NCBI RefSeq assembly: GCF_016508585.1
Contig: NZ_JADVOP010000004.1
Span: 62,001 to 126,000 of the forward strand
From: Acinetobacter baumannii
Lineage (GTDB): Bacteria > Pseudomonadota > Gammaproteobacteria > Pseudomonadales > Moraxellaceae
Reading direction: 5' to 3'
DNA: 64,000 nucleotides
Below, in pieces: positions 8,375 to 19,133 of this stretch. The notes under the pieces were generated by a model. The model was not told the DNA's origin. It saw only the letters and a list, made by a program, of their open reading frames with translations, and ran no database searches. How positions within the stretch are numbered: position 1 is the stretch's first letter; each line of letters begins with the position of its first letter. The position numbers and the translations under genes are program-made.

Positions 8375-10915
8375 ATGAAAAAGCTATCTTGTTCAGGTCA
8401 TATTCATCCCTTTTTTTTGCTGATTATTATTATCTTAGTCGCAATTCCGATGGGCTTTTATGGAATGTACCTATATATTGCCCCATCTCTGCCAGAAATG
8501 AGCTCTTTAAAAAAAGCGCCATTGCTAAAACCTTTACAAGTTTACTCGGCTGACAATCAATTAATTGCTGAATATGGTGGCAAGCTTTCTGTGCCTGTGG
8601 AATACGATCAGATTCCGCCACACTTCATTCATGCTTTTCTTGCCGCTGAAGATTCATCTTTCTTTGAGCACAGTGGAATCAGCTTTAAGGGCTTAGGGCG
8701 TGCATTGAGTGAAAGTGTGACTGGATCAAATGTACAGACAGGTGGTTCAACAATCACGATGCAGGTTGCCAAAAACTATTATCTCTCTCCTGAACGTACT
8801 TTGAAGCGCAAATTGACCGAAGTATTTTTGGCGCGAAAAATAGAACAAAACCTATCTAAAGAAGAAATCCTATCGTTGTATGTCAATAAAATATTCTTAG
8901 GTAAAAATGCCTATGGTATTGCTGCTGCAGCAAAAATTTACTATGACAGAAGCTTGGATCAACTCAGTATTGCACAAATGGCAATGATTGCTGGTTTACC
9001 TAAAGCTCCGTCTAAATATAATCCTGTTGTAAATCCTGAACGTGCACTGGAACGTCGTAACTGGATTTTGGGACGAATGCTCCAATTAGGTTATTTGAAA
9101 CAGGCTGAATATGAAAAAGCCGTGGCTGAACCGATTAATTTGAGCATGCCGGATCGCGGTTTAAGCAATAAATTTCCTTATGTCGGTGAAATGGTTCGTG
9201 CTGAACTGGTTGAAAAGTTTGGTGAACAAGCGATTGATTCGGGTTATAAAGTCTATACAACGGTCAACAGTCAGCGTCAGCAATATGCTGAAGATGCTGT
9301 GCAAAAGGGTTTAGAAGATTACGACCGTCGTCATGGTTGGCGTGGCGCTGAAGCACATGACAAGCCCCTCAAAGATTTTATTCCTTATGCCAATACCTAT
9401 CCTGCCGAAGTCATTAAAGTCGGCAGCAACACCTTTGAAGCCAAAATGCAAGATGGTTCGACGGTAACTGTCCCTTGGTCTGGAATGTCTTGGGCAAGAA
9501 AATACATCAATGCCAATGCTGTTGGTGGTGCACCAAGTCGTGCCTCACAGATTGTGTCAGTGAAAGATATCATCCGTTTGCGCCCCAATGACAATAAAAC
9601 CGCATGGTCATTGGTACAGACTCCAAAAGTCCAAGGTCAGCTTATCGCCATCAATCCAAATGATGGTTCGATTGAGGCGGTCGTTGGGGGTTACAACTTC
9701 TATCAATCTAAATTTAACCGTGCATTACAAGGCTGGCGCCAACCTGGTTCAACCATTAAACCGTTTGTATATGCGCTGGCACTCGAACGTGGTATGACGC
9801 CTTATACCATGGTGAATGACAGTCCGATTACCATTGGTCGTTGGTCACCTAGAAACTCCGATGGTCGTTATTTGGGTATGATCCCCTTGCGTCGTGCCCT
9901 GTACCTGTCTCGTAATACAGTATCAGTACGTTTGCTACAGAGTGTTGGTGTAGAACGTGCGCGGCAATTATTAATGGACTTTGGTTTACAGGAAGATCAA
10001 ATTCCACGTAACTTCACCATTGCTTTAGGCACACCACAAGTACTTCCAGTACAAATGGCAACAGGCTATGCTGCCATTGCCAATGGAGGATACCGTATTC
10101 AACCCCATTTTATCAGTCGTATTGAAGATGCTTTTGGTAAAACCATTTACGAGGCTACCCCAGAATATGCATGTATTCCATGTATAAACCAAAAAAATCA
10201 GACTGCTGATGCTGAAGTCACCCCAGATGATGAAGTGATTGAAGGCGCAAATCTCAGTGTTGATGATGCAGCAAAACCTTTAAGTAAAGAAGAACAAAGT
10301 AAATATCGTCAAGCCCAGCGTATTTTAAAATCACAGTCGGCTTTCGACATGGCAAATATTCTGCGTGATGTGATTGTACATGGTACAGGTCGTGCTGCAC
10401 TTAAAATTGGTCGTGATGATATTGGGGGTAAAACAGGAACAACGAATGATGCCAAAGATGCTTGGTTTGCAGGCTTTAACGGTAAATTGGTTGCGATTGC
10501 CTGGGTTGGCTTTGATCAACCCACTACATTAGGTCGACGTGAGTTTGGTGGTATTGCTGCCCTTCCGGTGTGGACCAGCTTTATGGATAAAGCTTTAAAA
10601 GGCACGCCATCGGCTTGGGTACACTTTGATAAAGATGCTAAAGCACCAATTTCGCGTGAACAACGCCACCAAACTCAAATTGAAGGGCAAACACAAACGG
10701 AGGCTTATGGTTCATCGCCACCTTTAGCCCGTCCAATTTTTAGACCGGCACCTGTTGCTCCGACACGTAACGCGTCCAATGATTTTGATGATTTACCAGA
10801 AGAAGGCAATGATCAGCCGTTAAAACCAAATAAAGCAACACCACCTGCGATGAATCAAGGTGCTGCAAAACGGGAACAAGACTCGCTTGAAAATTTGATT
10901 AATGAAGTTCAATAA
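8375..10915 (+). CDS. ponA: penicillin-binding protein 1A, bifunctional
   Basis: A class A PBP that polymerises and cross-links peptidoglycan. The 846-residue protein has one membrane segment (about 12-34), a glycosyltransferase domain with catalytic Glu92 in the EDSSFFEH motif, an inserted OB-like region, and a transpeptidase domain with active-site Ser459 (STIK), S512-R-N and K686TGTT. The C-terminal tail of about 90 residues is Pro/Gln-rich and low complexity. It is divergent from pilM, the arrangement also seen in Pseudomonas, and it ends at a strong hairpin. Confidence 0.95.
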   Translation: MKKLSCSGHIHPFFLLIIIILVAIPMGFYGMYLYIAPSLPEMSSLKKAPLLKPLQVYSADNQLIAEYGGKLSVPVEYDQIPPHFIHAFLAAEDSSFFEHSGISFKGLGRALSESVTGSNVQTGGSTITMQVAKNYYLSPERTLKRKLTEVFLARKIEQNLSKEEILSLYVNKIFLGKNAYGIAAAAKIYYDRSLDQLSIAQMAMIAGLPKAPSKYNPVVNPERALERRNWILGRMLQLGYLKQAEYEKAVAEPINLSMPDRGLSNKFPYVGEMVRAELVEKFGEQAIDSGYKVYTTVNSQRQQYAEDAVQKGLEDYDRRHGWRGAEAHDKPLKDFIPYANTYPAEVIKVGSNTFEAKMQDGSTVTVPWSGMSWARKYINANAVGGAPSRASQIVSVKDIIRLRPNDNKTAWSLVQTPKVQGQLIAINPNDGSIEAVVGGYNFYQSKFNRALQGWRQPGSTIKPFVYALALERGMTPYTMVNDSPITIGRWSPRNSDGRYLGMIPLRRALYLSRNTVSVRLLQSVGVERARQLLMDFGLQEDQIPRNFTIALGTPQVLPVQMATGYAAIANGGYRIQPHFISRIEDAFGKTIYEATPEYACIPCINQKNQTADAEVTPDDEVIEGANLSVDDAAKPLSKEEQSKYRQAQRILKSQSAFDMANILRDVIVHGTGRAALKIGRDDIGGKTGTTNDAKDAWFAGFNGKLVAIAWVGFDQPTTLGRREFGGIAALPVWTSFMDKALKGTPSAWVHFDKDAKAPISREQRHQTQIEGQTQTEAYGSSPPLARPIFRPAPVAPTRNASNDFDDLPEEGNDQPLKPNKATPPAMNQGAAKREQDSLENLINEVQ

Positions 10916-10923
10916 TTAAATTA

Positions 10924-10965
10924 CGCCATAAAAAATGCCATCAACTGATGGCATTTTTTATGGCG
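10924..10965. terminator. bidirectional terminator between ponA and rlmA
   Basis: A perfect 20-base inverted repeat (10924-10943 with 10946-10965) with internal A and T runs. It lies nine bases after ponA and nine bases before the end of the convergent rlmA, so it can serve both. Confidence 0.85.
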
Positions 10966-10974
10966 AGTAACTGG

Positions 10975-11778
10975 CTATTTTTTCTGAAAAACATAAATTT
11001 GAAATGCTGCCTTCAATTCAGTTTGCAGTTGTTGCTCTAAAACCATACGCTTTTCAGATTTAGCTTTATATGCATAAGGTGTCATCGCAATCAGATTTTT
11101 TAACTGTATTTGATTTAACTCAAAAGTCGTTTCCACAATCGGTTGTTCAACCAAATCAAAATGTGTTTGTAGTTGCTCAACAAACTTATGAGGATCATGT
11201 ACCTTCACTTCATCAAACAAGCCTTCTCGCATTGCATACAAATGCTCGGGGGCAGGGGTCACCACAATCAGATAAGCCTGAGGTTTAAGTACCCTTAAAA
11301 TTTCCTCGCTAGGGATTGGACTAAACAAACTGGTACATAGATCTATGGTTTGATCTAAAACGGGTAATGTTGCCCCCGTTCCCACAATCCAAGTCACTTT
11401 TTTATTCAGCTTTGCAGCCACCTGAACTGCATTTTTCGCAATATCTACCCCAACACACTGCATCACTTCATGTTGCATTGCATCGGTATAGTAACCTTCA
11501 CCACAACCGATATCCAACAGGTTTTCAATACGCAAATCGCGAATCTTTTTTACAATGGCTTGTTGTAAAGGTGCATAAAATCCATCACTGAGAAAAGCCC
11601 GTCGCGCCTGTACGGATTCAACAGTATCACCTGGATTCTTACTGTGTTTGTGCTGTACCACATGTAAATTGACATAGCCTTGCTTTGCGACATCATAACT
11701 ATGATGATTTACACAGCGCCAAGTCCGACCTGACAGGCTTAACCCCTCACGGCATACAGGGCACATCAATAAATTCAT
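10975..11778 (-). CDS. rlmA: 23S rRNA (guanine-745-N1) methyltransferase
   Basis: Methylates a guanine of domain II of 23S rRNA. The protein of 267 residues opens with a zinc finger (C6, C9, C22, H26) and the SYDVAKQGYVNL signature of RlmA, then a class I SAM domain with DIGCGEGYYTDAM. The ATG at 11778 is chosen because GGAG lies six bases upstream; a GTG four codons earlier would place that site inside the gene. It sits directly after the dcw operon, where murD would be expected, but a terminator separates them. Confidence 0.88.
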   Translation of the reverse strand: MNLLMCPVCREGLSLSGRTWRCVNHHSYDVAKQGYVNLHVVQHKHSKNPGDTVESVQARRAFLSDGFYAPLQQAIVKKIRDLRIENLLDIGCGEGYYTDAMQHEVMQCVGVDIAKNAVQVAAKLNKKVTWIVGTGATLPVLDQTIDLCTSLFSPIPSEEILRVLKPQAYLIVVTPAPEHLYAMREGLFDEVKVHDPHKFVEQLQTHFDLVEQPIVETTFELNQIQLKNLIAMTPYAYKAKSEKRMVLEQQLQTELKAAFQIYVFQKK

Positions 11779-11810
11779 CGTATTCTCCACAGGATATTGT
11801 AAAAGGCAAT

Positions 11811-11833
11811 AAAAAAGCCGGCAAATGCCGACT
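11811..11833 (-). terminator. terminator of the mraY operon
   Basis: On the minus strand AGTCGGCA pairs with TGCCGGCT (one G-T wobble) around a two-base gap and is followed by a run of six T. It lies about 20 bases after the mraY stop and closes the dcw operon. Confidence 0.85.
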
Positions 11834-11851
11834 CCTTCAACTGACTTTGGC

Positions 11852-12970
11852 TTATCGTAATTTTAATGTCATTAGACCTAAAACTACCAGCATAATTGTA
11901 ATAATCCAGAAACGGATCACCACTTGAGTCTCACGCCAGCCTTTCTTTTCATAATGATGATGCAAAGGTGCCATCAGGAATACACGTTTATTACGCATAC
12001 GCAGCGATCCGATTTGCAGGAAAACAGAAATCGCTTCAACAACAAATACCCCACCCATGATCGCAAACACAATTTCTTGGCGAACCATTACTGCGATCGT
12101 ACCCAACATCGCGCCTAGGGACAATGCACCTACATCGCCCATAAAGACTTGTGCCGGATGCGCGTTGTACCATAAGAAAGCTAAACCCGCACCAATCATC
12201 GCAGCACAGATAACCACCAATTCAGAAGTATATTTCACATAAGGAATATGTAAATAATTGGCAAAGCGAATATCACCGGCCAAATAAGCAAAAACACCTA
12301 AACCAGCCGCAACCAAGACAATTGGCATAATCGCCAAACCATCCAAACCGTCCGTCAAGTTCACCGCATTTGAACCACCGTTAATGACCAAATAGGTAAA
12401 AATAATAAACCCGATTCCCAATGGAATTGCAGACAGTGGAATACTCAAGTTCTTGAAGAATGGGATCAACAAATCCAACATATTGGCTGTATGGATAGGA
12501 TTGTCCTGCTGTATTGCAATCACATACAATGCAATGCCTGCTCCCAGTGAACCTACCGATGTCCAAAAGAATTTTTTCTTGGCAGGTAAACCTGCATTAT
12601 CTTTATAACGAACTTTAATCCAGTCATCTGCCCATCCAACCGCACCAAAGATCACCATCACCATTAAGACAATCCACACATAGGGATTGGATAAGTCTGC
12701 CCAAAGCAAAGTACTGATCCCAATCGAGAGTAGGATTAAAATCCCGCCCATGGTTGGTGTACCCATTTTCTTGGCATGATTTTCAGGTGCAAAAGAACTG
12801 ACTGCTTGACCATATTTGAGCGCTTGTAGTTTACGAATCATCACTGGACCCAAAGCCCAACCAATCGCAAGTGCAGTCAATACACTCAGCAATGCGCGCA
12901 ACGATAAGTATCGAACAACTTGGAACGCATTTTCATAACCTGCCAAGTGTTGAAATAACCAAAACAGCAT
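11852..12970 (-). CDS. mraY: phospho-N-acetylmuramoyl-pentapeptide transferase
   Basis: Transfers the UDP-MurNAc-pentapeptide to undecaprenyl phosphate to make lipid I in the inner membrane. The 372-residue protein has about ten membrane segments and the family motifs GTPTMGG, the ADDWIK Asp pair, [10 protein letters not shown] and the HHHYEKKGW histidine cluster. Its ATG overlaps the murF stop (TAATG). It is the last gene of the operon. Confidence 0.96.
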   Translation of the reverse strand: MLFWLFQHLAGYENAFQVVRYLSLRALLSVLTALAIGWALGPVMIRKLQALKYGQAVSSFAPENHAKKMGTPTMGGILILLSIGISTLLWADLSNPYVWIVLMVMVIFGAVGWADDWIKVRYKDNAGLPAKKKFFWTSVGSLGAGIALYVIAIQQDNPIHTANMLDLLIPFFKNLSIPLSAIPLGIGFIIFTYLVINGGSNAVNLTDGLDGLAIMPIVLVAAGLGVFAYLAGDIRFANYLHIPYVKYTSELVVICAAMIGAGLAFLWYNAHPAQVFMGDVGALSLGAMLGTIAVMVRQEIVFAIMGGVFVVEAISVFLQIGSLRMRNKRVFLMAPLHHHYEKKGWRETQVVIRFWIITIMLVVLGLMTLKLR

Positions 12971-14379
12971 TAAACTTTCTCCATCAAATCAGCCATCAAC
13001 GTTTCCATATGGGTATAACGAGAACCTTTAAATAAGAAACTCATGGACTGGGGTTGATGTGTTTTTATTAAACTTAACAATAAAGGCAAAGCTTGTTCTT
13101 GATTCAGAAAAGCCTGTAATTTTTTGCCATATTGAGTGCTTCGAGCACCTTCTTGTGTTGCAGGAGCAAACTCGCCTATAGCGACCACGAAATCGATACC
13201 ATTCACTGAAACAAGATCACGCCCTAGCATATAATGCTGTTGCGCAGCAGTATCCCCCAGTTCACCAATATCACCAACCACCATGACTTTGATTCCCTGC
13301 TGCTGTGCAAGTACCTGAGCCGCAGCACGCATGGAAGTTGGATTGGCATTGTAGGTATCATCAATCAATAGATGATTATTCTTTTGAATAAAGTTAAGCC
13401 GCCCTTTAGCACCTTGTGCCGACTCCAACCCCGCAACAATATCCTCTAAAGCGATACCCATGGCTAAAGCGAATGCTGTCGCAGCCTCGGCATTGTGCAC
13501 ATTGTGCTCTCCAGCAAAAGGCAAATTGACCACTTTACAACCCTGTGGCGTATTGATGGTAAATACTGCAGATTGTGCCAACAACTCAACATCTGTGGCA
13601 AAGATTTCCCCACCTTGCCCAAAACTTAAACAATGTTCTGTCCGTACAGCTTGGCGAATCGTATCAGTAAAATCATCTGCAGCAGGAACAATCGATGTGC
13701 CAGCCGGATCAATATGGTGATAAATTTCAGATTTAGCACGGCAAATCCCATCACGACCGCCAAACTCACCTAAATGTGCAGTTCCAATATTGAGAATCCC
13801 CGCCACCTGAGGTTGTACCAGTTTTGAGGTATAGTCAATTTCACCTTGATGGCTCGCCCCCAGCTCCATGACTGCATACTGATGTTCTGAACGAAGCTCC
13901 AAGAGCATCATTGGAACACCGAGATCATTATTTAAATTGCCACGTGTAATCAAAGTAGGGGCTAAACGCGCAAGAATACTGCCCAACATTTCTTTGGTGG
14001 TGGTTTTACCACTGCTGCCAGTCAGTGCAATCACTTTTAATTGAGGGTGCTGTGCGCGACGATATGCACCCAAATGCCCCAATGCCAAACGTGTATCTTC
14101 AACGACCAACTGACAGATATTGGCTTCAACCGGATGACTGACAATCGCAATTTGGCACCCGTTTTCAGCTACTTGTGCGACAAAATCATGTGCATCAAAA
14201 CGCTCACCCTTGAGCGCTAAAAATGCATCACCGAGTTCAGCATAACGAGAATCAGTTAAAATACGTTTAATTTCACCTTGCGGCACTTGATCTAAATACC
14301 AATACCCTTGAGTGGCTTCAGCAAGTTCTGCTGCTGACCATGGTTCTAAAGGTACAGTACTTGTCGTCGAGGTATGCAT
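12970..14379 (-). CDS. murF: UDP-N-acetylmuramoyl-tripeptide-D-alanyl-D-alanine ligase
   Basis: Adds D-Ala-D-Ala to the UDP-MurNAc-tripeptide. The 469-residue Mur ligase has the ATP loop [10 protein letters not shown] near residue 120, the NNDLGVP segment and the DDTYNANP motif of MurF in the C-terminal half. It follows murE by nine bases. Confidence 0.95.
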   Translation of the reverse strand: MHTSTTSTVPLEPWSAAELAEATQGYWYLDQVPQGEIKRILTDSRYAELGDAFLALKGERFDAHDFVAQVAENGCQIAIVSHPVEANICQLVVEDTRLALGHLGAYRRAQHPQLKVIALTGSSGKTTTKEMLGSILARLAPTLITRGNLNNDLGVPMMLLELRSEHQYAVMELGASHQGEIDYTSKLVQPQVAGILNIGTAHLGEFGGRDGICRAKSEIYHHIDPAGTSIVPAADDFTDTIRQAVRTEHCLSFGQGGEIFATDVELLAQSAVFTINTPQGCKVVNLPFAGEHNVHNAEAATAFALAMGIALEDIVAGLESAQGAKGRLNFIQKNNHLLIDDTYNANPTSMRAAAQVLAQQQGIKVMVVGDIGELGDTAAQQHYMLGRDLVSVNGIDFVVAIGEFAPATQEGARSTQYGKKLQAFLNQEQALPLLLSLIKTHQPQSMSFLFKGSRYTHMETLMADLMEKV

Positions 14380-14388
14380 CGTTTATTC

Positions 14389-15897
14389 CTACTGAGCTGG
14401 ATAGGCTGAATTGGTTTTAAGGTGTTGTGCATCTATAGCAGATTGCACTTCAACGACATCATCAAACCAATGACGCACTCCATCTATTTCTTGATAGTTT
14501 TCATGTCCTTTGCCTGCAATCACCACAATATCGCCTGCTTGGGCATGTTTGACTGCATATTTAATCGCTTCACGACGATCACGTATCTCATGAACCTCGT
14601 GTTGGCTAAAATCGATATCTTGTTTCATATCGGCAAAAATCTGTTCAGGATTTTCAGTACGCGGATTATCTGAGGTAATCAGCACAGGATTGGCTTGTTC
14701 CAATGCAGCTTTGGTCATTAATGGTCGTTTACCACGATCACGGTCACCGCCACAACCAAATACCGCCCAGAGTTGATTTTCAACATGACGTTTTAGAGTT
14801 TTTAATACCTGGGTTAATGCATCTGGTGTGTGTGCATAGTCGACAACAAATAATCGATCCTGATCACGAATCACCTGCATACGTCCTGGCGCACCTTTTA
14901 ATTTTGGTACTTGCGCAATCAACTGCCTTAAGTCAAAACCTGCTTGCTCAGCCATAATTAAACTTGCCACAAGGTTTTCAATATTAAAATGCCCAAGCAA
15001 TGGGCTATGTACAGTAAATTCACCTTTGGCTGTTTTTAAGTGAAAAATTGCACCGTCCAAGCTGTATTTAATTCCAAACACTTGATAATCAGCAGCTTTG
15101 GAAGTCGAATAGGTCAATACTTTAGGATGTGATAAATTACTGCTTGCCGCATTCATCATCAAATCAGCATGCGCATCATCAATATTAATGACGGCAACTT
15201 TTAACGAAGTCCATTTAAACAATAATGATTTTGCTTCCGCATAGGCTTCAAGCGTCCCATGATAATCCAAATGATCGCGACTTAAATTGCTATAGGCGGC
15301 AATTTCAATATCACAACCATTTAAACGACCTTGCTCTAAACCATGGGAACTTGCTTCAATTGAGGCAAATTCAGCACCTTGCAGGGCAAAATCATGCATT
15401 AGATTTTGTAAATGCAAAGCATCTAATGTGGTATGAGAGGATGCTTCCAAATGCGGTAAGATACCATTACCTGTTGTCCCCATAACCGCACATTTTTTAT
15501 TTTGTAATGCCAATAATTCAGCAACCAAACGTGAAATCGTGGTTTTACCATTGGTTCCTGTGACAGCCAAAACACGTACCGCTTGCACAGGTGCTGTGGC
15601 TTCTAAATATTGTTTTTGCCATTGCCCCATCAATCTGCGAACTTGAGGACAAACCAAAGCTGGTACAATGCCTAGATCCGTTTCGCTAATAATGGCCAAT
15701 GCCCCTTTATCCAAAGCCGCCTGAGCAAACTGTCGTGTTTTTTCAGGTTGAGAATAACTGGTTAATGCAATAAAAATCTGTCCGTGCTGAACATAGCGAC
15801 TATCCAGAGAGAAACCTTTAAATGGCTCAGACATCCAACTTTGTGTATGGTCTAGATCACGACCATCGTGATAAATGTCCTGAAAATTAATCATCAT
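14389..15897 (-). CDS. murE: UDP-MurNAc-L-Ala-D-Glu:meso-diaminopimelate ligase
   Basis: Adds the third residue of the stem peptide. The 502-residue Mur ligase has the ATP loop GTNGKTTISR and the D410-N-P-R413 motif, which in this family marks specificity for meso-diaminopimelate and not lysine, as expected for a Gram-negative wall. It lies seven bases after ftsI in the operon. Confidence 0.95.
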   Translation of the reverse strand: MMINFQDIYHDGRDLDHTQSWMSEPFKGFSLDSRYVQHGQIFIALTSYSQPEKTRQFAQAALDKGALAIISETDLGIVPALVCPQVRRLMGQWQKQYLEATAPVQAVRVLAVTGTNGKTTISRLVAELLALQNKKCAVMGTTGNGILPHLEASSHTTLDALHLQNLMHDFALQGAEFASIEASSHGLEQGRLNGCDIEIAAYSNLSRDHLDYHGTLEAYAEAKSLLFKWTSLKVAVINIDDAHADLMMNAASSNLSHPKVLTYSTSKAADYQVFGIKYSLDGAIFHLKTAKGEFTVHSPLLGHFNIENLVASLIMAEQAGFDLRQLIAQVPKLKGAPGRMQVIRDQDRLFVVDYAHTPDALTQVLKTLKRHVENQLWAVFGCGGDRDRGKRPLMTKAALEQANPVLITSDNPRTENPEQIFADMKQDIDFSQHEVHEIRDRREAIKYAVKHAQAGDIVVIAGKGHENYQEIDGVRHWFDDVVEVQSAIDAQHLKTNSAYPAQ

Positions 15898-15904
15898 GAT
15901 TTAC

Positions 15905-17740
15905 CTATCGTGTCGCCTTTGCCGTTTCAAGCGGCTTGTCCAAAGGCACATTCATTAAACGTAAAGATTCTTGCATAATACGGGCAAAAACTGGTGCTGC
16001 AACCAGACCACCATAATATTGACCACGAGGATTCTCCACCACCACAATAATCGCTAAACGAGGATCACTGATCGGCGCAACGCCTGCAAATAATGCACGA
16101 TATTCTGTATTTGAATACCCTCGATGATCAGGACGTAGTTTATGTGCCGTTCCTGTTTTACCTCCAACGCGATAACCCGGAATATTGGCCTGTTTCGCAG
16201 TACCACCTGGCATGGTCACTTGCTCTAACATCAATAAAACTGAGTCAGCAATTTTAGGATCTAGGACCTGCTTCCCTTTAGGCTGTTCATTGAGCTTATA
16301 CAGGCTTAATGGATATTCCACACCATGATTGGCTAACATGGCATAACCTTGAGCTAATTGTAAAATGGTTGCATTCAGACCATAACCATATGCCATGGTT
16401 CCAATTTGAGATGAATTTAATTTTTCAGGGGGAAGCACCAAACCACTACTTTCACCTGGGAATTTCACCGCTGAACGCTGACCAAAACCAACCTTTCTAA
16501 AGAAACTCGGTAACGTTTCTTTCGGTAAAGACAGGGCAATTTTTGCAGAACCAACGTTAGATGACTTGATAATCACACCTGTTACAGTCAGTGAACCATA
16601 ATTATGCGTATCACGAATCGTATGCGAACCTAGACGCATTGAACCCGGACTGGTATTGACTATAGTATTTGGCGTGTATTGACCACTTTCCAACCCAGCA
16701 GAAATCGTAAACGGTTTCATGGTCGAACCAGGTTCGAACATGTCAATCGCCCCTCGGTTACGCATGGCATCTTTATTATTCAACCCATTCTTGTCATTGG
16801 GGTTATAAGATGGCCAACTTGCCATTGCCAGAATTTCACCCGTTTTGACATCTACAGCAATTGAAGATGCCGAACGTGCATTGTTTGCCACACCGACAGC
16901 AGTCAACTCACGGTACATAATATATTGCAAACGTGAATCTATACTTAAAGTAATATTTTCACCGGCTTTGACTTCTTTCACGACTTCTGGCGTGCTGATA
17001 CGGTTACCATGCTTATCGCGTGAAATTTTCTGCTCACCATCCTCACCGGCAAGACGCGAATTTAATTGCATCTCCAAGCCTTCAATCCCTGTCCCCTCAC
17101 TATTGGTTAAACCAATAATTTGAGCATTGGGTTGAGGTTGCGGGTAATAACGTTTATAGGTTTTTTCAGCATACACACCGGCAAATTTATGCTGGGTAAT
17201 GAAGTCTGCCTGAGGGGGTGGAACTTCTTTTTTTAACACCAAATAGCGTGAGCGAGGACGTTCATTCAAACGCTTCTTTAAATCTGCACGATCAATCCCG
17301 ACTGCATCGGCCAATTCATCTAGATTTAAATTTTCATCAGGTAACTGACGTTTCAATTTTCTGCTGTTTGGCGTTTTTTGTAATTCAGCCGTGATGGTGT
17401 CAAATTGCTTTTTGGTCTCAAAATACTCTCTAGGATCAATCACCACCTTCATGATTGGAGAACTGATTGCCAAAGGTACACCGTGGCGATCACTAATTAC
17501 ACCACGCATGGCTTTTAAGGTTTCTGTACGCAAAATATTGGCATTGGCTTTATTCTGCAAAAAGTCTTTATTGATCACCTGCACATAAAATGCACGCCCA
17601 ACCAGACCAACGAAGCAGAGAAGAACCACACCCCACATAAGATAAAACCGCCACATATCAATAGATGTGGTACTTTTCTGGGTAATGGACGGCTGCTTTT
17701 TACGCGGCTGCCGAGTCTGTTTAGTTTGCTTGTCTACCAT
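15905..17740 (-). CDS. ftsI: septal transpeptidase PBP3
   Basis: The class B PBP that cross-links peptidoglycan at the division septum. The 611-residue protein has a basic cytoplasmic N-terminus, one membrane segment (about 29-49), a pedestal domain and a transpeptidase domain with S339-T-M-K342, an SSN motif and K528TGTA. It follows ftsL by nine bases. A main target of beta-lactams in Acinetobacter (family knowledge). Confidence 0.96.
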   Translation of the reverse strand: MVDKQTKQTRQPRKKQPSITQKSTTSIDMWRFYLMWGVVLLCFVGLVGRAFYVQVINKDFLQNKANANILRTETLKAMRGVISDRHGVPLAISSPIMKVVIDPREYFETKKQFDTITAELQKTPNSRKLKRQLPDENLNLDELADAVGIDRADLKKRLNERPRSRYLVLKKEVPPPQADFITQHKFAGVYAEKTYKRYYPQPQPNAQIIGLTNSEGTGIEGLEMQLNSRLAGEDGEQKISRDKHGNRISTPEVVKEVKAGENITLSIDSRLQYIMYRELTAVGVANNARSASSIAVDVKTGEILAMASWPSYNPNDKNGLNNKDAMRNRGAIDMFEPGSTMKPFTISAGLESGQYTPNTIVNTSPGSMRLGSHTIRDTHNYGSLTVTGVIIKSSNVGSAKIALSLPKETLPSFFRKVGFGQRSAVKFPGESSGLVLPPEKLNSSQIGTMAYGYGLNATILQLAQGYAMLANHGVEYPLSLYKLNEQPKGKQVLDPKIADSVLLMLEQVTMPGGTAKQANIPGYRVGGKTGTAHKLRPDHRGYSNTEYRALFAGVAPISDPRLAIIVVVENPRGQYYGGLVAAPVFARIMQESLRLMNVPLDKPLETAKATR

Positions 17741-17749
17741 ACAGATGCC

Positions 17750-18082
17750 TTACTTCTTCTGCTCTGATTCACTTGGTAATGAAATGACAACTGTTTGTCC
17801 AGCTGGCGGTGAATACATACGGAGTTGCGTTACTGCACGCGTACCAATTTGTGCTGTCGCACCAAATGTCTGTTGTTCAATGAGCAACCGTCCCCACTCT
17901 GCATTAATATCTTCGCGCTCACGCATATAGCTATTTAAGTCACGGAAATCATGACGATAAGCAAAAACCTGTAACACGACCATGAAAGCGCTGACCAGTA
18001 CTGCGGCAACCAAAAGACCATAAACAATTGCTTTTTTGACAGCGAGTTTACGACTTGATTCTTCTATAATTTCTTGTTTCAT
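17750..18082 (-). CDS. ftsL: cell division protein FtsL
   Basis: A small bitopic protein of the FtsQBL complex. From the ATG at 18082 (MKQEIIEESS) it is 110 residues with one membrane segment (about 20-40) and a periplasmic leucine-zipper-like coiled coil. This ATG overlaps the rsmH stop by four bases (ATGA). A longer frame starting at 18124 would run back into rsmH and is less likely. Confidence 0.88.
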   Translation of the reverse strand: MKQEIIEESSRKLAVKKAIVYGLLVAAVLVSAFMVVLQVFAYRHDFRDLNSYMREREDINAEWGRLLIEQQTFGATAQIGTRAVTQLRMYSPPAGQTVVISLPSESEQKK

Positions 18083-19005
18083 TGTGCGCCTTTTTGTTCT
18101 AATCGCTCTGCAACCCGAAGCCAAGCACTACGTGAACGCGGATTAGCTTTGACTTCTTCCTCACTGGCACGAATTCGGTCTACTTTTTTCAGTCGACGAG
18201 TATCTTGTACTTTTTGCGGTAATCCCCAACCATTATCTTCTGCTAAAGTTGATTCTTTTTGAATAAATTGTTTAATAATCCGGTCTTCAAGTGAATGAAA
18301 ACTAATCACAGCTAAACGTGCATTTGATTTTAACAAATCTACGGCTTGAGGTAAAAAGGTATGTACATCATCCAACTCTTTGTTGATTTCTATACGAATG
18401 GCTTGGAAAGTTCGTGTTGCAGCATGTTTATTCTTTTCCCACTTTGGATGCGCAACCTTGACAATTTCTGCTAACTTTCCAGTAGTTTTAATATAACCGG
18501 CTTGTTTGATCGCTTTGGCAATACGGCGACTATAGCGTTCTTCACCATATTGAAAAATGATATTCGCCAAATGTTCTTCTTCAACATCCAGCAACCATTC
18601 AGCCGCGGTTTGCCCTTGTGAATTATCCATACGCATATCAAGTGGTCCATCATTCATGAAACTAAAACCACGTTCAGCTTGATCTAACTGAGGTGATGAC
18701 ACCCCTAAATCTGCCATAATGCCATCAACTTGATAAATATCCAATTGATTCAATTCTTGTTGTAAATCTGCAAAACTGGCATGAATAATTTTAAAGCGCG
18801 AATCTTCTTTTTCAAGCTGATAGGCCACTTCGAGTGCCTGAGGGTCTTTATCAAAAGCATATACTTTTGAATGCTCATCTAACTTGGAGAGTAATAAACG
18901 CGTATGCCCGCCACGCCCAAACGTCCCATCCACGTAAATTCCTGTATTGCGCCCTGCAAGTAAAGCATCGACAGTTTCATGTAGTAATACAGAAATATGA
19001 GACAT
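18079..19005 (-). CDS. rsmH: 16S rRNA (cytosine-1402-N4) methyltransferase
   Basis: Methylates C1402 in the ribosomal P site. The 308-residue protein has GTFGRGGHTRLLL near residue 28 as the SAM-binding segment, the VDGIMADLGVSSPQLD and RGFSF motifs and the VISFHSLEDR motif near the C-terminus. It is the first gene of this dcw operon. No mraZ precedes it; the next DNA upstream holds a broken acetyltransferase gene. Confidence 0.96.
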   Translation of the reverse strand: MSHISVLLHETVDALLAGRNTGIYVDGTFGRGGHTRLLLSKLDEHSKVYAFDKDPQALEVAYQLEKEDSRFKIIHASFADLQQELNQLDIYQVDGIMADLGVSSPQLDQAERGFSFMNDGPLDMRMDNSQGQTAAEWLLDVEEEHLANIIFQYGEERYSRRIAKAIKQAGYIKTTGKLAEIVKVAHPKWEKNKHAATRTFQAIRIEINKELDDVHTFLPQAVDLLKSNARLAVISFHSLEDRIIKQFIQKESTLAEDNGWGLPQKVQDTRRLKKVDRIRASEEEVKANPRSRSAWLRVAERLEQKGAQ

Positions 19006-19133
19006 AATTAGAGTTTCAGTTTAAGCAAAAAAAGTAACTGCACATTATTACCTTGTTTTGTTAAAGCTCCAAACGACTTTTTGTAGGGAAATATTACTTT
19101 TTATGGAGAAAACCGTTTTTCCAGTGTTTGAAT

